Below the pieces are notes generated by a model, which saw only the letters and a list, made by a program, of their open reading frames with translations, made no database searches and was not told the DNA's origin. From positions 3,100,001-3,164,000 of the forward strand of contig NC_018748.1 of the NCBI RefSeq assembly GCF_000263195.1: a stretch of 64,000 nucleotides of DNA. Direction: 5' to 3'. This stretch comes from Emticicia oligotrophica DSM 17448 (GTDB lineage Bacteria > Bacteroidota > Bacteroidia > Cytophagales > Spirosomataceae). Positions 52,970 through 62,381 of the stretch are shown here, piece by piece. The first letter of the stretch is position 1; the number at the start of each line of letters is the position of its first letter. Made by a program: the position numbers and the translations under genes.

Positions 52970-55201
52970 TTAAAACTTGTACACACGCTTTGTAAGTTGT
53001 TGCGTATCTGTACGAAGGCTAATTGTATAAGTTCCTTCTGAGTAATTATTCAAGTCAAGACGATATTCCGTTTGATTTGGAGATAATAATGTTTTAGAAA
53101 CAACTCTATTCGTGTTATCAGTGATAATAATCATTCCAGAACCTTTCAATAAGTTTTCCGAAACCGAAACTTTTACACCATCAGATGTTGGATTTGGATA
53201 AACTTGGAATACCTCATCTGCTGCAATTTCAATACCTGCAGAAGCCTTAGCAAGGGTAGTGATTTCTAATACATTCGTGTAGTCAGAGTTTCCTTTGATA
53301 TTAGTAGCTCTTACACGATAAGAGTACTTAGTTTTATCTTTTACTGTTTTATCAACGTAAGTAACTTCATTGCGGGCAGTTGTTCCGATTTTTGTAAATG
53401 TTTTACCATCATCAGAGCGTTCTACTTCAAAGCCCGCTTCTTTATTAGAATCATCACCCCATTTTAAGCTTACATCAGCAGCAGTTGCTTTTCCTTTTAA
53501 GTCATATGGAGCATTTGGAGTAGCGGTTACTGGCATTTCAAGCTTTACTGTGCTTGAATACTTTGATGCACCATATTGATTTGAGGCACTTATTCTGAAG
53601 AAATATGTTACACCTTCTTCAATTGGAAGACTTGTCGCAGTAACAGTGTTTGAGTCAAGGTCTGCTTTAAGCACACCTGTTGCAAAAGTTTCATCTGTTG
53701 AGCGTTCAAGTGCAAAGCCCCATTCGTCGTTTGAATTATCTTTCCATGTTACTTTGATAACAGTATTACCTAATGCATCATTAGCCAAGGCCGTAGCTAG
53801 TTCAGTTGGAGCATAAGGAGGGCCTAAAGTAGTTGCACTAGCCAGATTAGAATAAGGTGATTGACCTTGGAAATTGGCAGTTAAGATTTTGTACCAATAG
53901 GTAGTTTTTGGTGAACAAGTATTATCAGAATAACTATCTTCGTAGTTACCAATAGTAGCAATTCTAATGAAACCATCTGTGGCACTCACCGAAGAACGAT
54001 AAATTTCTTGTGAAACACGGTTGTTTGTTACACCATCTTGCGTACCTAAATTCCATTTCAAATCAATTTGGGTGGTTGAAATAGTTTTTGCAGTAAGATT
54101 GAATGCCGGGTTTGGTGCTACCCTTTTCAGCGTAGTTGCTGGCAAAACATTTGAAGGATCACTATCACCACCAGAGTTGAACGCAATAACTCTAAAGAAA
54201 TATCTTTGTCCTTCATTTAAGTTTGTTGCAGTAAAGCCAAGTTCGCTATTAGCAGAAACGGTACCTATAGTAAACCAAGAGTTATTATCGCTTGATTGTT
54301 GTACATAAAATCCTATCGCATTAGGTGCTCCATTTCTCCAGTACATTTTAATGAAGTTAAGCCCTATAGGATTTACGCTTATCAAACCTAAACTATTCGG
54401 AGCAATTGGTCTGTCTGGAGGAGTAATGAAAGATGCTGTCGTTGCTCCTGTTACAGACTGGCCAATAATATTTTTTGAATAGATGCGGTATTGATATTGT
54501 GTATTTGGTAATGTTGTATTATCAACATAAGAACGTTGACCTGTACCTGAAACACCAGGCATAGTTGCAATCTGAGTGAATGCACCACCACTACTTGAAC
54601 GCTCGATGATAAATTCGGTTTCATCTGCTGAATTATCATTGAAGTAAACAGTATTTGTTCTTTGTGAATAAGGAGTGGCAACTATTGCATTAGTTGGTGC
54701 AGCTGGTATAGCACCTGTTGAAATTTTTAATAAATTACTCCAACAAGATGGTGTATTGCCAGTAGGAGCTGAATTAGTAGGTTCATTAGCCACTGGAGTA
54801 CATGACCCTATACTTCTTGCAACATCTGCACGTAAAGCCCTAACCCAAATATAATAGGTTGTGTTGGGCGTTAGTCCGTTAAGTGTTGTAGCTCCAGTAG
54901 AGCCACTTCCCGTAACAGCAACAGCGGATGTGACTAAATATGTGGTAGAATCTGTTGAATAAGCAATTTCAAATTCAGTTTCATCAACTGAATTATCTGT
55001 CCATGTTAAATTGAGTTTTGTCGCATCACCACCGACTGCAGAACCAGAAAGACCACTAGGGGCAGCTGGAGGTGCGGGTATTGTGACTGTTGTGCGGGCT
55101 GCCTTGCCATTTTTATTGATTGATTTTGAACCATTGGAGGCTTCCACCTGCCAAAAAGTTATCATCAACAAAAGTAGAGATAGAAAATAATTTTTTCTCA
55201 T
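52970..55201 (-). CDS. Secreted fibronectin type III repeat protein with Por-type T9SS sorting domain
   Basis: A 743-residue exported protein: signal peptide (1-21), then about six fibronectin type III domains (repeated YYFRV/YYIWVRAL and WTDNS or WKDNS motifs, roughly every 95-100 residues) and a C-terminal ~75-residue sorting domain beginning FQVYPNPTSDGVKV and ending TKRVYKF. This is the type A T9SS signal, so the protein is anchored or released at the cell surface. It may bind glycans or other cells, but no enzyme domain is seen. Length is normal for such proteins. Confidence 0.92.
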   Translation of the reverse strand: MRKNYFLSLLLLMITFWQVEASNGSKSINKNGKAARTTVTIPAPPAAPSGLSGSAVGGDATKLNLTWTDNSVDETEFEIAYSTDSTTYLVTSAVAVTGSGSTGATTLNGLTPNTTYYIWVRALRADVARSIGSCTPVANEPTNSAPTGNTPSCWSNLLKISTGAIPAAPTNAIVATPYSQRTNTVYFNDNSADETEFIIERSSSGGAFTQIATMPGVSGTGQRSYVDNTTLPNTQYQYRIYSKNIIGQSVTGATTASFITPPDRPIAPNSLGLISVNPIGLNFIKMYWRNGAPNAIGFYVQQSSDNNSWFTIGTVSANSELGFTATNLNEGQRYFFRVIAFNSGGDSDPSNVLPATTLKRVAPNPAFNLTAKTISTTQIDLKWNLGTQDGVTNNRVSQEIYRSSVSATDGFIRIATIGNYEDSYSDNTCSPKTTYWYKILTANFQGQSPYSNLASATTLGPPYAPTELATALANDALGNTVIKVTWKDNSNDEWGFALERSTDETFATGVLKADLDSNTVTATSLPIEEGVTYFFRISASNQYGASKYSSTVKLEMPVTATPNAPYDLKGKATAADVSLKWGDDSNKEAGFEVERSDDGKTFTKIGTTARNEVTYVDKTVKDKTKYSYRVRATNIKGNSDYTNVLEITTLAKASAGIEIAADEVFQVYPNPTSDGVKVSVSENLLKGSGMIIITDNTNRVVSKTLLSPNQTEYRLDLNNYSEGTYTISLRTDTQQLTKRVYKF

Positions 55202-55414
55202 AGCTGAACGATCAGTTTATGTTATTAATATTGGGAGGGAACTATTGTTTTTTGTAAATATAAAAGAATTTCTTTATTTTAAATCTATCACGATGCATGA
55301 AAATTATTTTACGGCAAACTTTATTTCTTAATTAAAGACTCATGCGTAAAATAAACACTTGATAGTCAATATAATGACTTTTTATTAATTTCAAGTCTCT
55401 ATGACACGAAAATT

Positions 55415-55780
55415 CTAAGCTACAGCAATTACAGAAATTTCTACATTCACATCTTTTGGAAGACGAGCAACTTGAACTGTTTCTCGAGCAGGTGGCAAGG
55501 AAGTGAAGTATTGCCCATAAACCTCATTTACTAGAGCAAAATCATCCATATTTTTTAGGAAAATACTCGACTTTACGATGTTTTCGTAATTCATACCAGC
55601 TTCAGCGAGTATATGTCCGATGTTTTCCATTACTTTTTGTGTCTCGGCCTTCAGGTCTCCAGATTGTGCCAGTTCTAGAGCAATTTGGCCAGATACATAG
55701 AGTGTATCTTCAACCAATACCGCTTGACTATAAGGCCCAATTGGTGCAGGAGCTTTTTCGGTATAGATAATTTTTTTCAT
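55415..55780 (-). CDS. ridA: RidA family enamine/imine deaminase
   Basis: A 121-residue protein covering the YjgF/RidA fold: APAPIGPYSQAVLVEDTLYVSGQIAL at the N-terminus and the signature PPARETVQVARLPKDVNVEI at about 95-114, with the conserved Arg in ARETV. It hydrolyses 2-aminoacrylate-type imines to 2-oxoacids. Length and motifs intact. It stands alone. Confidence 0.93.
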   Translation of the reverse strand: MKKIIYTEKAPAPIGPYSQAVLVEDTLYVSGQIALELAQSGDLKAETQKVMENIGHILAEAGMNYENIVKSSIFLKNMDDFALVNEVYGQYFTSLPPARETVQVARLPKDVNVEISVIAVA

Positions 55781-55920
55781 GTAAAAACTATATTAAATGT
55801 TTGTTTTGTGAAATGATTTACTTGTTCTACTCAACCTAGTGAGTGATATTTTCGTAAGTTTGAAAAACAAAAATCAGAATAAAACTGAGAATTTACAATT
55901 TTAATTACATATTATTTATA

Positions 55921-56610
55921 ATGAAAGCAGGTGCATTAGCCGACAAAAATTTCCCCCAAAAATGCGGGGCTGTACAAGAAGAAGCGATTATTATTTTTAT
56001 TAAAAATCCTCGATTGGGAAAAGTAAAAACGCGTCTGGCAGCGACCCTCGGTAATGAGCGAGCATTGGAGATTTATCATGAATTGATGGCTCACACAATG
56101 TTAATCACCAGTGGCCTACCAGTGGATAAGTATTTATTTTATTCAGATTTTGTAGATAATAATGATATCTGGAATAATGAAATGTATAAGAAAAGCGTTC
56201 AGCATGAAGGCAATGACCTAGGCTTAAAAATGCAAGAGTCGTTTATGAAATGCATGAACACTGGACATAAGAAAGCATTAATAATTGGAAGCGATTGCCT
56301 TGAACTATCTGCTGAACTGATAGAAGATGGATTTAAACTACTTTCTGAAGATTCGGTTGTAATTGGACCAGCCAATGATGGAGGATATTATATGATTGGC
56401 TTTAATTTTGAATTACTTTCTGACCCCATTAATTTACTTGAAAATTTGTTTTTAAATAAAGCTTGGAGCCATGAAAATGTACTTAAAGAGGCCATTGAAG
56501 TTTGTAAAAAACTCAGCATCAGCATTGCTGAATTGCCTACTTTGACTGATATTGATGAAGAAAAAGATTATGAAAAAACCAAGCACTTGGCTCTAAAATT
56601 AGTGATTTAG
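55921..56610 (+). CDS. TIGR04282 family glycosyltransferase (DUF2064)
   Basis: A 229-residue GT-A-like protein. The opening IIFIKNPRLGKVKTRLAATLG, KALIIGSDCLEL with the acidic pair, and GPANDGGYYMIGF match TIGR04282 (arsenosugar biosynthesis-type transferases; DUF2064). The N-terminal extension of about 22 residues before AIIIFIKNP is atypical; a later start is possible. The exact role is uncertain. It converges with coaE with a 12-base overlap of coding regions. Confidence 0.85.
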   Translation: MKAGALADKNFPQKCGAVQEEAIIIFIKNPRLGKVKTRLAATLGNERALEIYHELMAHTMLITSGLPVDKYLFYSDFVDNNDIWNNEMYKKSVQHEGNDLGLKMQESFMKCMNTGHKKALIIGSDCLELSAELIEDGFKLLSEDSVVIGPANDGGYYMIGFNFELLSDPINLLENLFLNKAWSHENVLKEAIEVCKKLSISIAELPTLTDIDEEKDYEKTKHLALKLVI

Positions 56611-57189
56611 TTGTTGGTGAATTGCTAAGATTTGTGGAATAAGTAGTTTCTTCTCGTCGTTTTGAATAATATAATCAGCTATTGAGGCAAACTCCTCTTC
56701 TGTTTTTTGTCGAGCAATAATTGCTTTTATTTGTGTCTCACTTCGTTGAGGGTCTCTTTGTTTGATTCTCTTAATTCGAATGTCTTCTGGGCAGCTAACT
56801 ACAATTATTTTATCTAAATCATTGCCTTGTTTTGCCGCATTACTTATGGCTGCTTCACGTAAAACATAACTTTGGTTTTGGTTTTTCTCAAGCCAATTTT
56901 GAGTATCGGCCAATACCCTTGGGTGTATTAGTAAATTGAGCATTTGTAATAGGGAAGGGTCGGTGAATACCTGTTCGGCTACCCATTTTCTATTATACAA
57001 TCCATCTTGGTCGTAGGCTTGTCTGCCTAAAAGCTCTTTTATTTCTTTTCTTAGTTGTAAATCGTTGTTTGTAAGCCAATTAGCTCTTGCATCAGCATAG
57101 TAAACGGGAATCTGTAAAAGTTCAAAAAACTTACAAACGATACTTTTTCCCGAACCAATACCGCCAGTTATGCCTATTACCTTCGCCAT
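56599..57189 (-). CDS. coaE: Dephospho-CoA kinase
   Basis: A 196-residue P-loop kinase: GGIGSGKS (9-16), YADARANWLTNND and the LIHPRV and REAAISNAA segments. It phosphorylates dephospho-CoA to CoA, last step of CoA synthesis. It lies only 1 base after the GT2 gene (57191), so it is the third gene of ybaB-GT2-coaE on the minus strand. The C-terminal end overlaps the TIGR04282 gene by 12 bases, convergent. Confidence 0.94.
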   Translation of the reverse strand: MAKVIGITGGIGSGKSIVCKFFELLQIPVYYADARANWLTNNDLQLRKEIKELLGRQAYDQDGLYNRKWVAEQVFTDPSLLQMLNLLIHPRVLADTQNWLEKNQNQSYVLREAAISNAAKQGNDLDKIIVVSCPEDIRIKRIKQRDPQRSETQIKAIIARQKTEEEFASIADYIIQNDEKKLLIPQILAIHQQLNH

Positions 57190-57190
57190 T

Positions 57191-58171
57191 TTATACTTGA
57201 GGTTTATTTTTTCTCACAAAATACTCCCAAACAATACTTTTGGAGTAAATGGGATAAACTTGTTTAGTTTTTTTTCTTTCAAGCTTCGGAATCATCACAT
57301 AAAATGCAAAATGAGCTTTGATGATTGCCAGACAATCATTCAATTGACCATCTAAAACTAATTTTATACCCGAAATGCCATCTAAAATTAACCTTAGCAG
57401 AATCGTATAAAATACCTTTCCACTTGGTAGATTTTTATAGAGCATTGCCAAGCCATTTCTGTAATTAAGGAAAGTTTTGCGTGGATTAGATTTGTGTAAA
57501 GTGCCTCCACCAACGTGATAAACTTTTGATTCCGACGAATACATGATTTTATAATCGGCATTTTTCATTCGCCAGCATAAGTCAATCTCTTCCATGTGAG
57601 CAAAGAAATTTGCATCAAAACCTCCTAAACTATGAAATACATCAGCACGAACAAACATACAAGCACCAGTAGCCCAAAAAATTTCTTTGGTATCATTATA
57701 TTGACCAGTATCTTTTTCGTAGCTATCAAATACTCTACCTCTGCAAAACGGATACCCCAACCAGTCGATATATCCACCAGCAGCACCCGCGTATTCGAAG
57801 TGTGTTTTTTCATGATAACTCAAAATTTTAGGCTGGCACGCTGCAATAGATTCATCATTATCCATGAGTTTTATGATGGGTTCTATCCAGTTTGGTGTTA
57901 CTTCCACATCAGAATTTAAAAGAACATAATATTGGGCTTGAACTTGTTGTAAAGCCGCATTATATCCTCCTGCAAATCCTTGATTTTGAGACATTTGAAT
58001 GAGTTTCACTTCAGGAAAATGACTATGTAAAAAGGCTACTGAATCATCTGTGGAGGCATTATCTGCAACAATTACCTCATTGCCACCAGAGTTTTGAATA
58101 ACTGATGGCAAAAAGGTTTCTAGAAATGTTTTTCCGTTGTAGTTTAAAATTACTACGGCTACTTTGCTCAT
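57191..58171 (-). CDS. Glycosyltransferase family 2 (rhamnosyltransferase-like)
   Basis: A 326-residue GT-A enzyme: opening VAVVILNYNGKTFLETFLPS, the DXD-like SDVEV in YVLLNSDVEVTPNW, the FWATGACMFVRADVFHSLGGFDANFFAHMEEIDLCWR region, and the C-terminal SNPRKTFLNYRNGLAML. It resembles rhamnosyl- or other deoxy-sugar transferases for surface glycans. Fully intact. It sits between ybaB and coaE. Confidence 0.92.
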   Translation of the reverse strand: MSKVAVVILNYNGKTFLETFLPSVIQNSGGNEVIVADNASTDDSVAFLHSHFPEVKLIQMSQNQGFAGGYNAALQQVQAQYYVLLNSDVEVTPNWIEPIIKLMDNDESIAACQPKILSYHEKTHFEYAGAAGGYIDWLGYPFCRGRVFDSYEKDTGQYNDTKEIFWATGACMFVRADVFHSLGGFDANFFAHMEEIDLCWRMKNADYKIMYSSESKVYHVGGGTLHKSNPRKTFLNYRNGLAMLYKNLPSGKVFYTILLRLILDGISGIKLVLDGQLNDCLAIIKAHFAFYVMIPKLERKKTKQVYPIYSKSIVWEYFVRKNKPQV

Positions 58172-58177
58172 AGAATT

Positions 58178-58519
58178 TTATTTAAATAATTTGTCCAAAT
58201 CCATTCCTGGAATATTAGGCATTAATCCCTCAGTAGATTTTTGAAGTTCTTCTTTGGCTTTGATTTCAACTTTTTCTAAGGCTTTATTTGTAGCCGCTAC
58301 AATTAAATCTTGCAAAATTTCTCGGTCAGTCGGTTTCATCAAATCTTCATCAATTTCAACACTAACCAATTGTTTTTTTCCATTGGCAGTTACTTTCACC
58401 ATGCCTGCACCAGCTTCACCCATCTCGGTGATTTTTGCTAAATTTTCTTGAGCTTCTTGCATTCGGGCTTGCATTTCTTTCATTTTACTAGCCATCCCGA
58501 AAATATCTCCCATATTCAT
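58178..58519 (-). CDS. ybaB: YbaB/EbfC nucleoid-associated protein
   Basis: The frame runs upstream to a TTG at 58588, but a TATATTTG -7 box (58544-58551) lies inside that extension, so I use the ATG at 58519 (or 58513). The result is 113 residues: MNMGDIFGMASKMKEMQARM and the VTANGKKQLVSVEIDEDLM core of YbaB/EbfC. It binds DNA as a dimer. It is first in the ybaB-GT2-coaE operon. In many bacteria ybaB sits beside dnaX; here dnaX is 18 kb away. Confidence 0.9.
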   Translation of the reverse strand: MNMGDIFGMASKMKEMQARMQEAQENLAKITEMGEAGAGMVKVTANGKKQLVSVEIDEDLMKPTDREILQDLIVAATNKALEKVEIKAKEELQKSTEGLMPNIPGMDLDKLFK

Positions 58520-58543
58520 AGTTGTAAGCGTTTTATTTTCATG

Positions 58544-58551
58544 CAAATATA
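58544..58551 (-). promoter_or_regulatory. -7 element of ybaB
   Basis: TATATTTG on the minus strand. No -33 TTG is clear because a terminator stem lies directly upstream (58553-58585). It supports the later ATG start. Confidence 0.45.
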
Positions 58552-58552
58552 C

Positions 58553-58585
58553 AAAAAAGGGCAGTCGATTATAGACTACCCTTTT
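58553..58585 (-). terminator. Terminator of the CHU_C protein gene
   Basis: On the minus strand AAAAGGG-AGTC and GACT-CCCTTTT pair around a short loop, with a T tract after the stem. It lies just past the 58614-60674 gene. Confidence 0.8.
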
Positions 58586-58613
58586 CAAATAACATATTAA
58601 ATGGATTTTTGTT

Positions 58614-60674
58614 TCATTTAAGAAGGACTATCGAACCCGTCTTTTGAAACTTATTTCCCCCAACATCTAAGCCCCAAATCTTGAACCCATAATTACCGGG
58701 TGGTGCTTGTGTAATACCATCAGTAGTGGTGCCATCCCAACTAATATTCAAATCATTGCTTTCAAATATTACGTTTCCCCAGCGGTCATAGATTTCTAAG
58801 TTATATTTTACAATAAATCTACCTTTTGCTACAAAAGCATCATTACTACCATCTGTATTTGGGGTAAATGCAGATGGAATATACAATTGTACGGGTAAAA
58901 TAAAAGTATAATCATTCGAATAGGCAGAATAAGAACCTTGTACGGCCTTAACTCTGAATGTAGCAGCCCCATTGGCATTAGGTAAATTTATAATATCCTC
59001 AATTTGCTGCTTTAACTCTATGTAATTATTGGTTGAAATATTTACATTTAAAATATTGCCACCGGGTTCAAATGATTCGATGTAATACTGAACAGGTAAA
59101 GTAGAAGAAGGGACAGAGAAATCTGTCCAAGAAAGAATATTATCCTGATTTGAGTTTGCAAAAATACTGCAAAACGCAGGTGATAAATCAGAAGTATTGC
59201 CACATTCATCTTGATATGCTACTTTATAACAGTATTGCTGTTTTGCAGGGTCAACACCTATATCATCGTAGAAATCATCTGGTGTTCGCATGACTTCAAC
59301 AAAATTTGAACTACCTCCAACAGAGCGATAAAAAATATACTTACTTTCTTTTGTAGAAAAAAGCTTGAAATTAATTGTATTTGAATTTGAAACCGATACA
59401 GTTCCAGTTGTTTTGGCTGGTAATTGTATCGTAATGGCAGGGTCTATTAAAATACTTGGCGATTTTATGATTACCTGATTACTAGCTGGCCCTATGAAAG
59501 CCGTAATTTGAAAATTATATTTTTTCCTGCAATCAAGATTATTAAGGGTATATGTAGTGGCAGTTGGTGGTGAAGGTACGTCGGTATTGGCATTAGCTCC
59601 AGTAGGTGATTCGCTAAAATCAACGGTATAGCTTGAAACGCTAGGGTCAGGAGTGTTCCAGTTGATGGTTGCTGACTTAGTGCTCGTAATATTTGCTTTT
59701 GGGACAATACTGCATACCTCATTTGATAGCGTAGGGTTAGTACAACCATCATTAGCTTTTAATCGAAAACAATATTCATTCGAACCATTCAAACCATTTA
59801 CATCTAATGTAGCAGATGGTTGACCCGAGTTACGTTTCATTTTCTTTCCTGTATCTATCCAAGTGCCATTGTTTGTTTTTTGTTCAAGATTATAATCTTT
59901 GTTTTCGTTACCCTCTTTCATCGTGATTTTTACAATCGTACCGCTTGATAAACCTTCTAATTCTGTAAGTTTGGGTGGAATATTAAGCTCAAATGTGTAG
60001 CTCTTTGAGCAGGCCGATGTATTGGTTCCACTGATATATTTAGTAATTATACTAGGTTTTGTAGTGGGAGTGCTGTTATATAGGTGTGGTACAACAATTG
60101 GAAAATTTGTCAAATCAGTTATTGGTTCTTTATTTCCATCTCCCCAATCTATTTCATACGAGCCATGTTTTCTATTTTTTGGCGTAGCTAAAAATTCAAC
60201 AGTGATACTATTTGGGGCACAGGAACTTACGCTAATATCAGGGTCTTCAGGCTTGATTACTTCGAAATATTTACAGGTAATATAAGTTTCGGAATTTTCA
60301 TTACCACTCTGTAAAATCCAGTATTTTCCGGGGGTACTAACTGTCCACGAGGTTTGAAGCGGAGGGAATGTTGCCGCGAGACTTCTATTATCTTTTAAAT
60401 CAAATATATAACCTAAGTTATTGGTGGTATTACCAGTTGGAGATAAGGGGTTTTTGACTGTAACCGTCACTGTCGCATTAGGGTCAGATGGATTCAAACA
60501 CCCAAATTCAGGGTCCATTATAAAACTCCCTCCAATAGTTCTGATACCATAAACTGCTGCACCAGTTGTAGTACATTGCACAGGCTTTGTTTCTTGTTGT
60601 CCTAAGGTCGAAAAGCTAATAAAGAAAAAGGCTCCCAGCCAAAATAACAAATATTTGAAACGGGACATAGTCAA
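58614..60674 (-). CDS. Secreted protein with gliding-type (CHU_C, type B) T9SS sorting domain
   Basis: A 686-residue exported protein with a signal peptide (residues 1-25), a PKD-like or Ig-like region, several fibronectin-like domains, and a C-terminal ~90-residue CHU_C sorting domain beginning IPSAFTPNTDGSNDAF and containing NLEIYDRWGNVIFES and PPGNYGFKIWG. This is the type B T9SS signal found in gliding Bacteroidota. It is probably an adhesin or surface filament component. No enzyme domain seen. Confidence 0.92.
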   Translation of the reverse strand: MTMSRFKYLLFWLGAFFFISFSTLGQQETKPVQCTTTGAAVYGIRTIGGSFIMDPEFGCLNPSDPNATVTVTVKNPLSPTGNTTNNLGYIFDLKDNRSLAATFPPLQTSWTVSTPGKYWILQSGNENSETYITCKYFEVIKPEDPDISVSSCAPNSITVEFLATPKNRKHGSYEIDWGDGNKEPITDLTNFPIVVPHLYNSTPTTKPSIITKYISGTNTSACSKSYTFELNIPPKLTELEGLSSGTIVKITMKEGNENKDYNLEQKTNNGTWIDTGKKMKRNSGQPSATLDVNGLNGSNEYCFRLKANDGCTNPTLSNEVCSIVPKANITSTKSATINWNTPDPSVSSYTVDFSESPTGANANTDVPSPPTATTYTLNNLDCRKKYNFQITAFIGPASNQVIIKSPSILIDPAITIQLPAKTTGTVSVSNSNTINFKLFSTKESKYIFYRSVGGSSNFVEVMRTPDDFYDDIGVDPAKQQYCYKVAYQDECGNTSDLSPAFCSIFANSNQDNILSWTDFSVPSSTLPVQYYIESFEPGGNILNVNISTNNYIELKQQIEDIINLPNANGAATFRVKAVQGSYSAYSNDYTFILPVQLYIPSAFTPNTDGSNDAFVAKGRFIVKYNLEIYDRWGNVIFESNDLNISWDGTTTDGITQAPPGNYGFKIWGLDVGGNKFQKTGSIVLLK

Positions 60675-60908
60675 AATCTTTTCATTTGTTCATTCACCGA
60701 ATAATGTTGTTTTACAAAAATCATGCCCGATAATTGTATAGTTACTTATAAAACGATGCGATGAATAGAATTATTAAGCAGGATTTGAAAAAATCAAAAA
60801 AAACTGCTTTTGTTAGTTTAGAAAAGAATGAGTATGAGATTGATAATCAATGAATTAAGTAAAGGTAGTTGGTTGTTTGAGGTTTCGGGTTCATAATAAT
60901 TAGTACAT

Positions 60909-61601
60909 CTAAATGATAATCGGATTTACACCTTTTATTGTTCCTGTACTAAATATAGGAATAAATCGAGCGAAAAGTTCTTCGGAGTACCACTTTTCAT
61001 TGTGTGTCTTTTTTACAATTTGAGCGTGTTCTCTTTGTTTATAGGCAAATTGCTTGACGTCATCAAGGCTATCCCAAACTGAAAAAGTAGCTTGTCGGAT
61101 GAATGGAACTTCTCCGATACCTACTGAGGTAATAAATCCTTGAGCCTGATTCATCGAGGCAGATACGATTGGCACATTTGACCAAAAACTTTTTAACTTC
61201 GACCAACTGATGGTAGCTCGGGTGAGAACTGCAATCGGGCCAGAATAATTACGGTCAGGTATTGGTTTACCGAAAGGTTCTTTTTTATCCCACTTTCCAT
61301 GTGATTCGTATGGAATACAACCAATTGTCCATTTTTCGTGACAAAAAAAACGCCACCATTTTGAAACCCATGAGTTTTCTTGAAACTTTTCAAAATCTGA
61401 CTGCTGATTCCAAACACCTAGCATACCCCATTGCTGAAAGTCGGGCTGAATATCGAAAGTGCCGTTTTTGCCACAGCCTAGTAGTTTCCAAAAACTCAAG
61501 CCTCTTGTAAAAAAGAGAGGTAAGTGTAAAATGGCCATTGATAAAAAGGCAAAAGGGATAAAGTACTTGGGGTATCGAACAATTGTGAGGCTAACAAACA
61601 T
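60909..61601 (-). CDS. CrtA-like (spheroidene monooxygenase-type) monooxygenase
   Basis: A 230-residue protein with one N-terminal hydrophobic stretch (about 13-32). Family segments are FWKLLGCGKNGTFDIQPDF, WGMLGVW, GPIAVLTRATI and QATFSVWDSLDDVKQFAYKQREH, which are typical of CrtA-like proteins, and it is of usual length. CrtA hydroxylates or oxidises carotenoids; in this setting it more likely oxidises an aromatic product of the neighbouring polyketide synthase. Substrate is inferred. It lies downstream of the methyltransferase gene on the same strand (57-base gap). Confidence 0.8.
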   Translation of the reverse strand: MFVSLTIVRYPKYFIPFAFLSMAILHLPLFFTRGLSFWKLLGCGKNGTFDIQPDFQQWGMLGVWNQQSDFEKFQENSWVSKWWRFFCHEKWTIGCIPYESHGKWDKKEPFGKPIPDRNYSGPIAVLTRATISWSKLKSFWSNVPIVSASMNQAQGFITSVGIGEVPFIRQATFSVWDSLDDVKQFAYKQREHAQIVKKTHNEKWYSEELFARFIPIFSTGTIKGVNPIII

Positions 61602-61658
61602 TGGACTGAAGTAAGATTCTTATTTTAAAACTCTTAGGACTTGAAAATGTTTTAATTA

Positions 61659-62381
61659 TCATTTTTTGACAATAATTAGCCAACGAAATGCCCATTTCCA
61701 TCTAATTTGATAGTTTTTTATACCAGCTTGTTCAAGTAAATGCACTAATTCATGTTTTCTAAAACCTCTTAACACTGATAAAGGAGCATCGTTTTTAACT
61801 AAGTAAGATTTTGAGAAAAGTTTAGTCAAAATCTTTATTGAATAGTAAGCTAAAGGATGCCGATGTAAATCGGCAATAATAAATCCAGATTGAGCATGTG
61901 TATGCATCCATCGGAACATTTCTATTAATTGTTCATCTGTAAAATGATGACAAAATAATGAGTTGAAAATGATGTGAGGTTTTCCTATCGGGAAAGTAGA
62001 AGCTTGGTAGTCAGATTGTTCGTAGTTGATGTTAGTTGAATTGAATTTTTGGGCGAAATTTATACAATCGGCTTTTAAATCAATGCCGCATAGTTTGACA
62101 TTTATTTTTTTCTTACTTAAAAACTTCGCTACGGCCCTTAGGTTATCTCCACCACCGCTACCAATTTCATATAAATTTATATTTTCAGTATAATTTGAAA
62201 ATATTGAATTATCGATATTATTTGAAAATATAGAATTATTAAATCCATCTATAATTACTGAATGTCCACCTAAATAACGATTGATGAAATCAAGTTCCTT
62301 TAGGTTTTGGTAGAGGTCTTCTTGTGGAATGTGTTCATTATCAAGAAGTTCGGATTCATAAGAGCGAGTTTTGAAATTCAT
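61659..62381 (-). CDS. Class I SAM-dependent methyltransferase in the polyketide cluster
   Basis: A 240-residue methyltransferase: SAM motif I NLYEIGSGGGDNL (about 78-90), acidic motif CGIDLKADCINFAQK and the HIIFNSLFCHHFTDEQLIEMF segment. A 9-residue tandem duplication (NSIFSN twice) lies just before motif I, encoded by a 27-base repeat. The ATG overlaps the polyketide synthase stop by 4 bases (ATGA), which indicates tight coupling. It probably O- or C-methylates the polyketide product. Confidence 0.88.
   Translation of the reverse strand: MNFKTRSYESELLDNEHIPQEDLYQNLKELDFINRYLGGHSVIIDGFNNSIFSNNIDNSIFSNYTENINLYEIGSGGGDNLRAVAKFLSKKKINVKLCGIDLKADCINFAQKFNSTNINYEQSDYQASTFPIGKPHIIFNSLFCHHFTDEQLIEMFRWMHTHAQSGFIIADLHRHPLAYYSIKILTKLFSKSYLVKNDAPLSVLRGFRKHELVHLLEQAGIKNYQIRWKWAFRWLIIVKK

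Noticed and set aside
58520-58588. 23-residue extension of YbaB from TTG
   Set aside because: It overlaps a -7 box and the upstream terminator; the next ATG gives the normal length.
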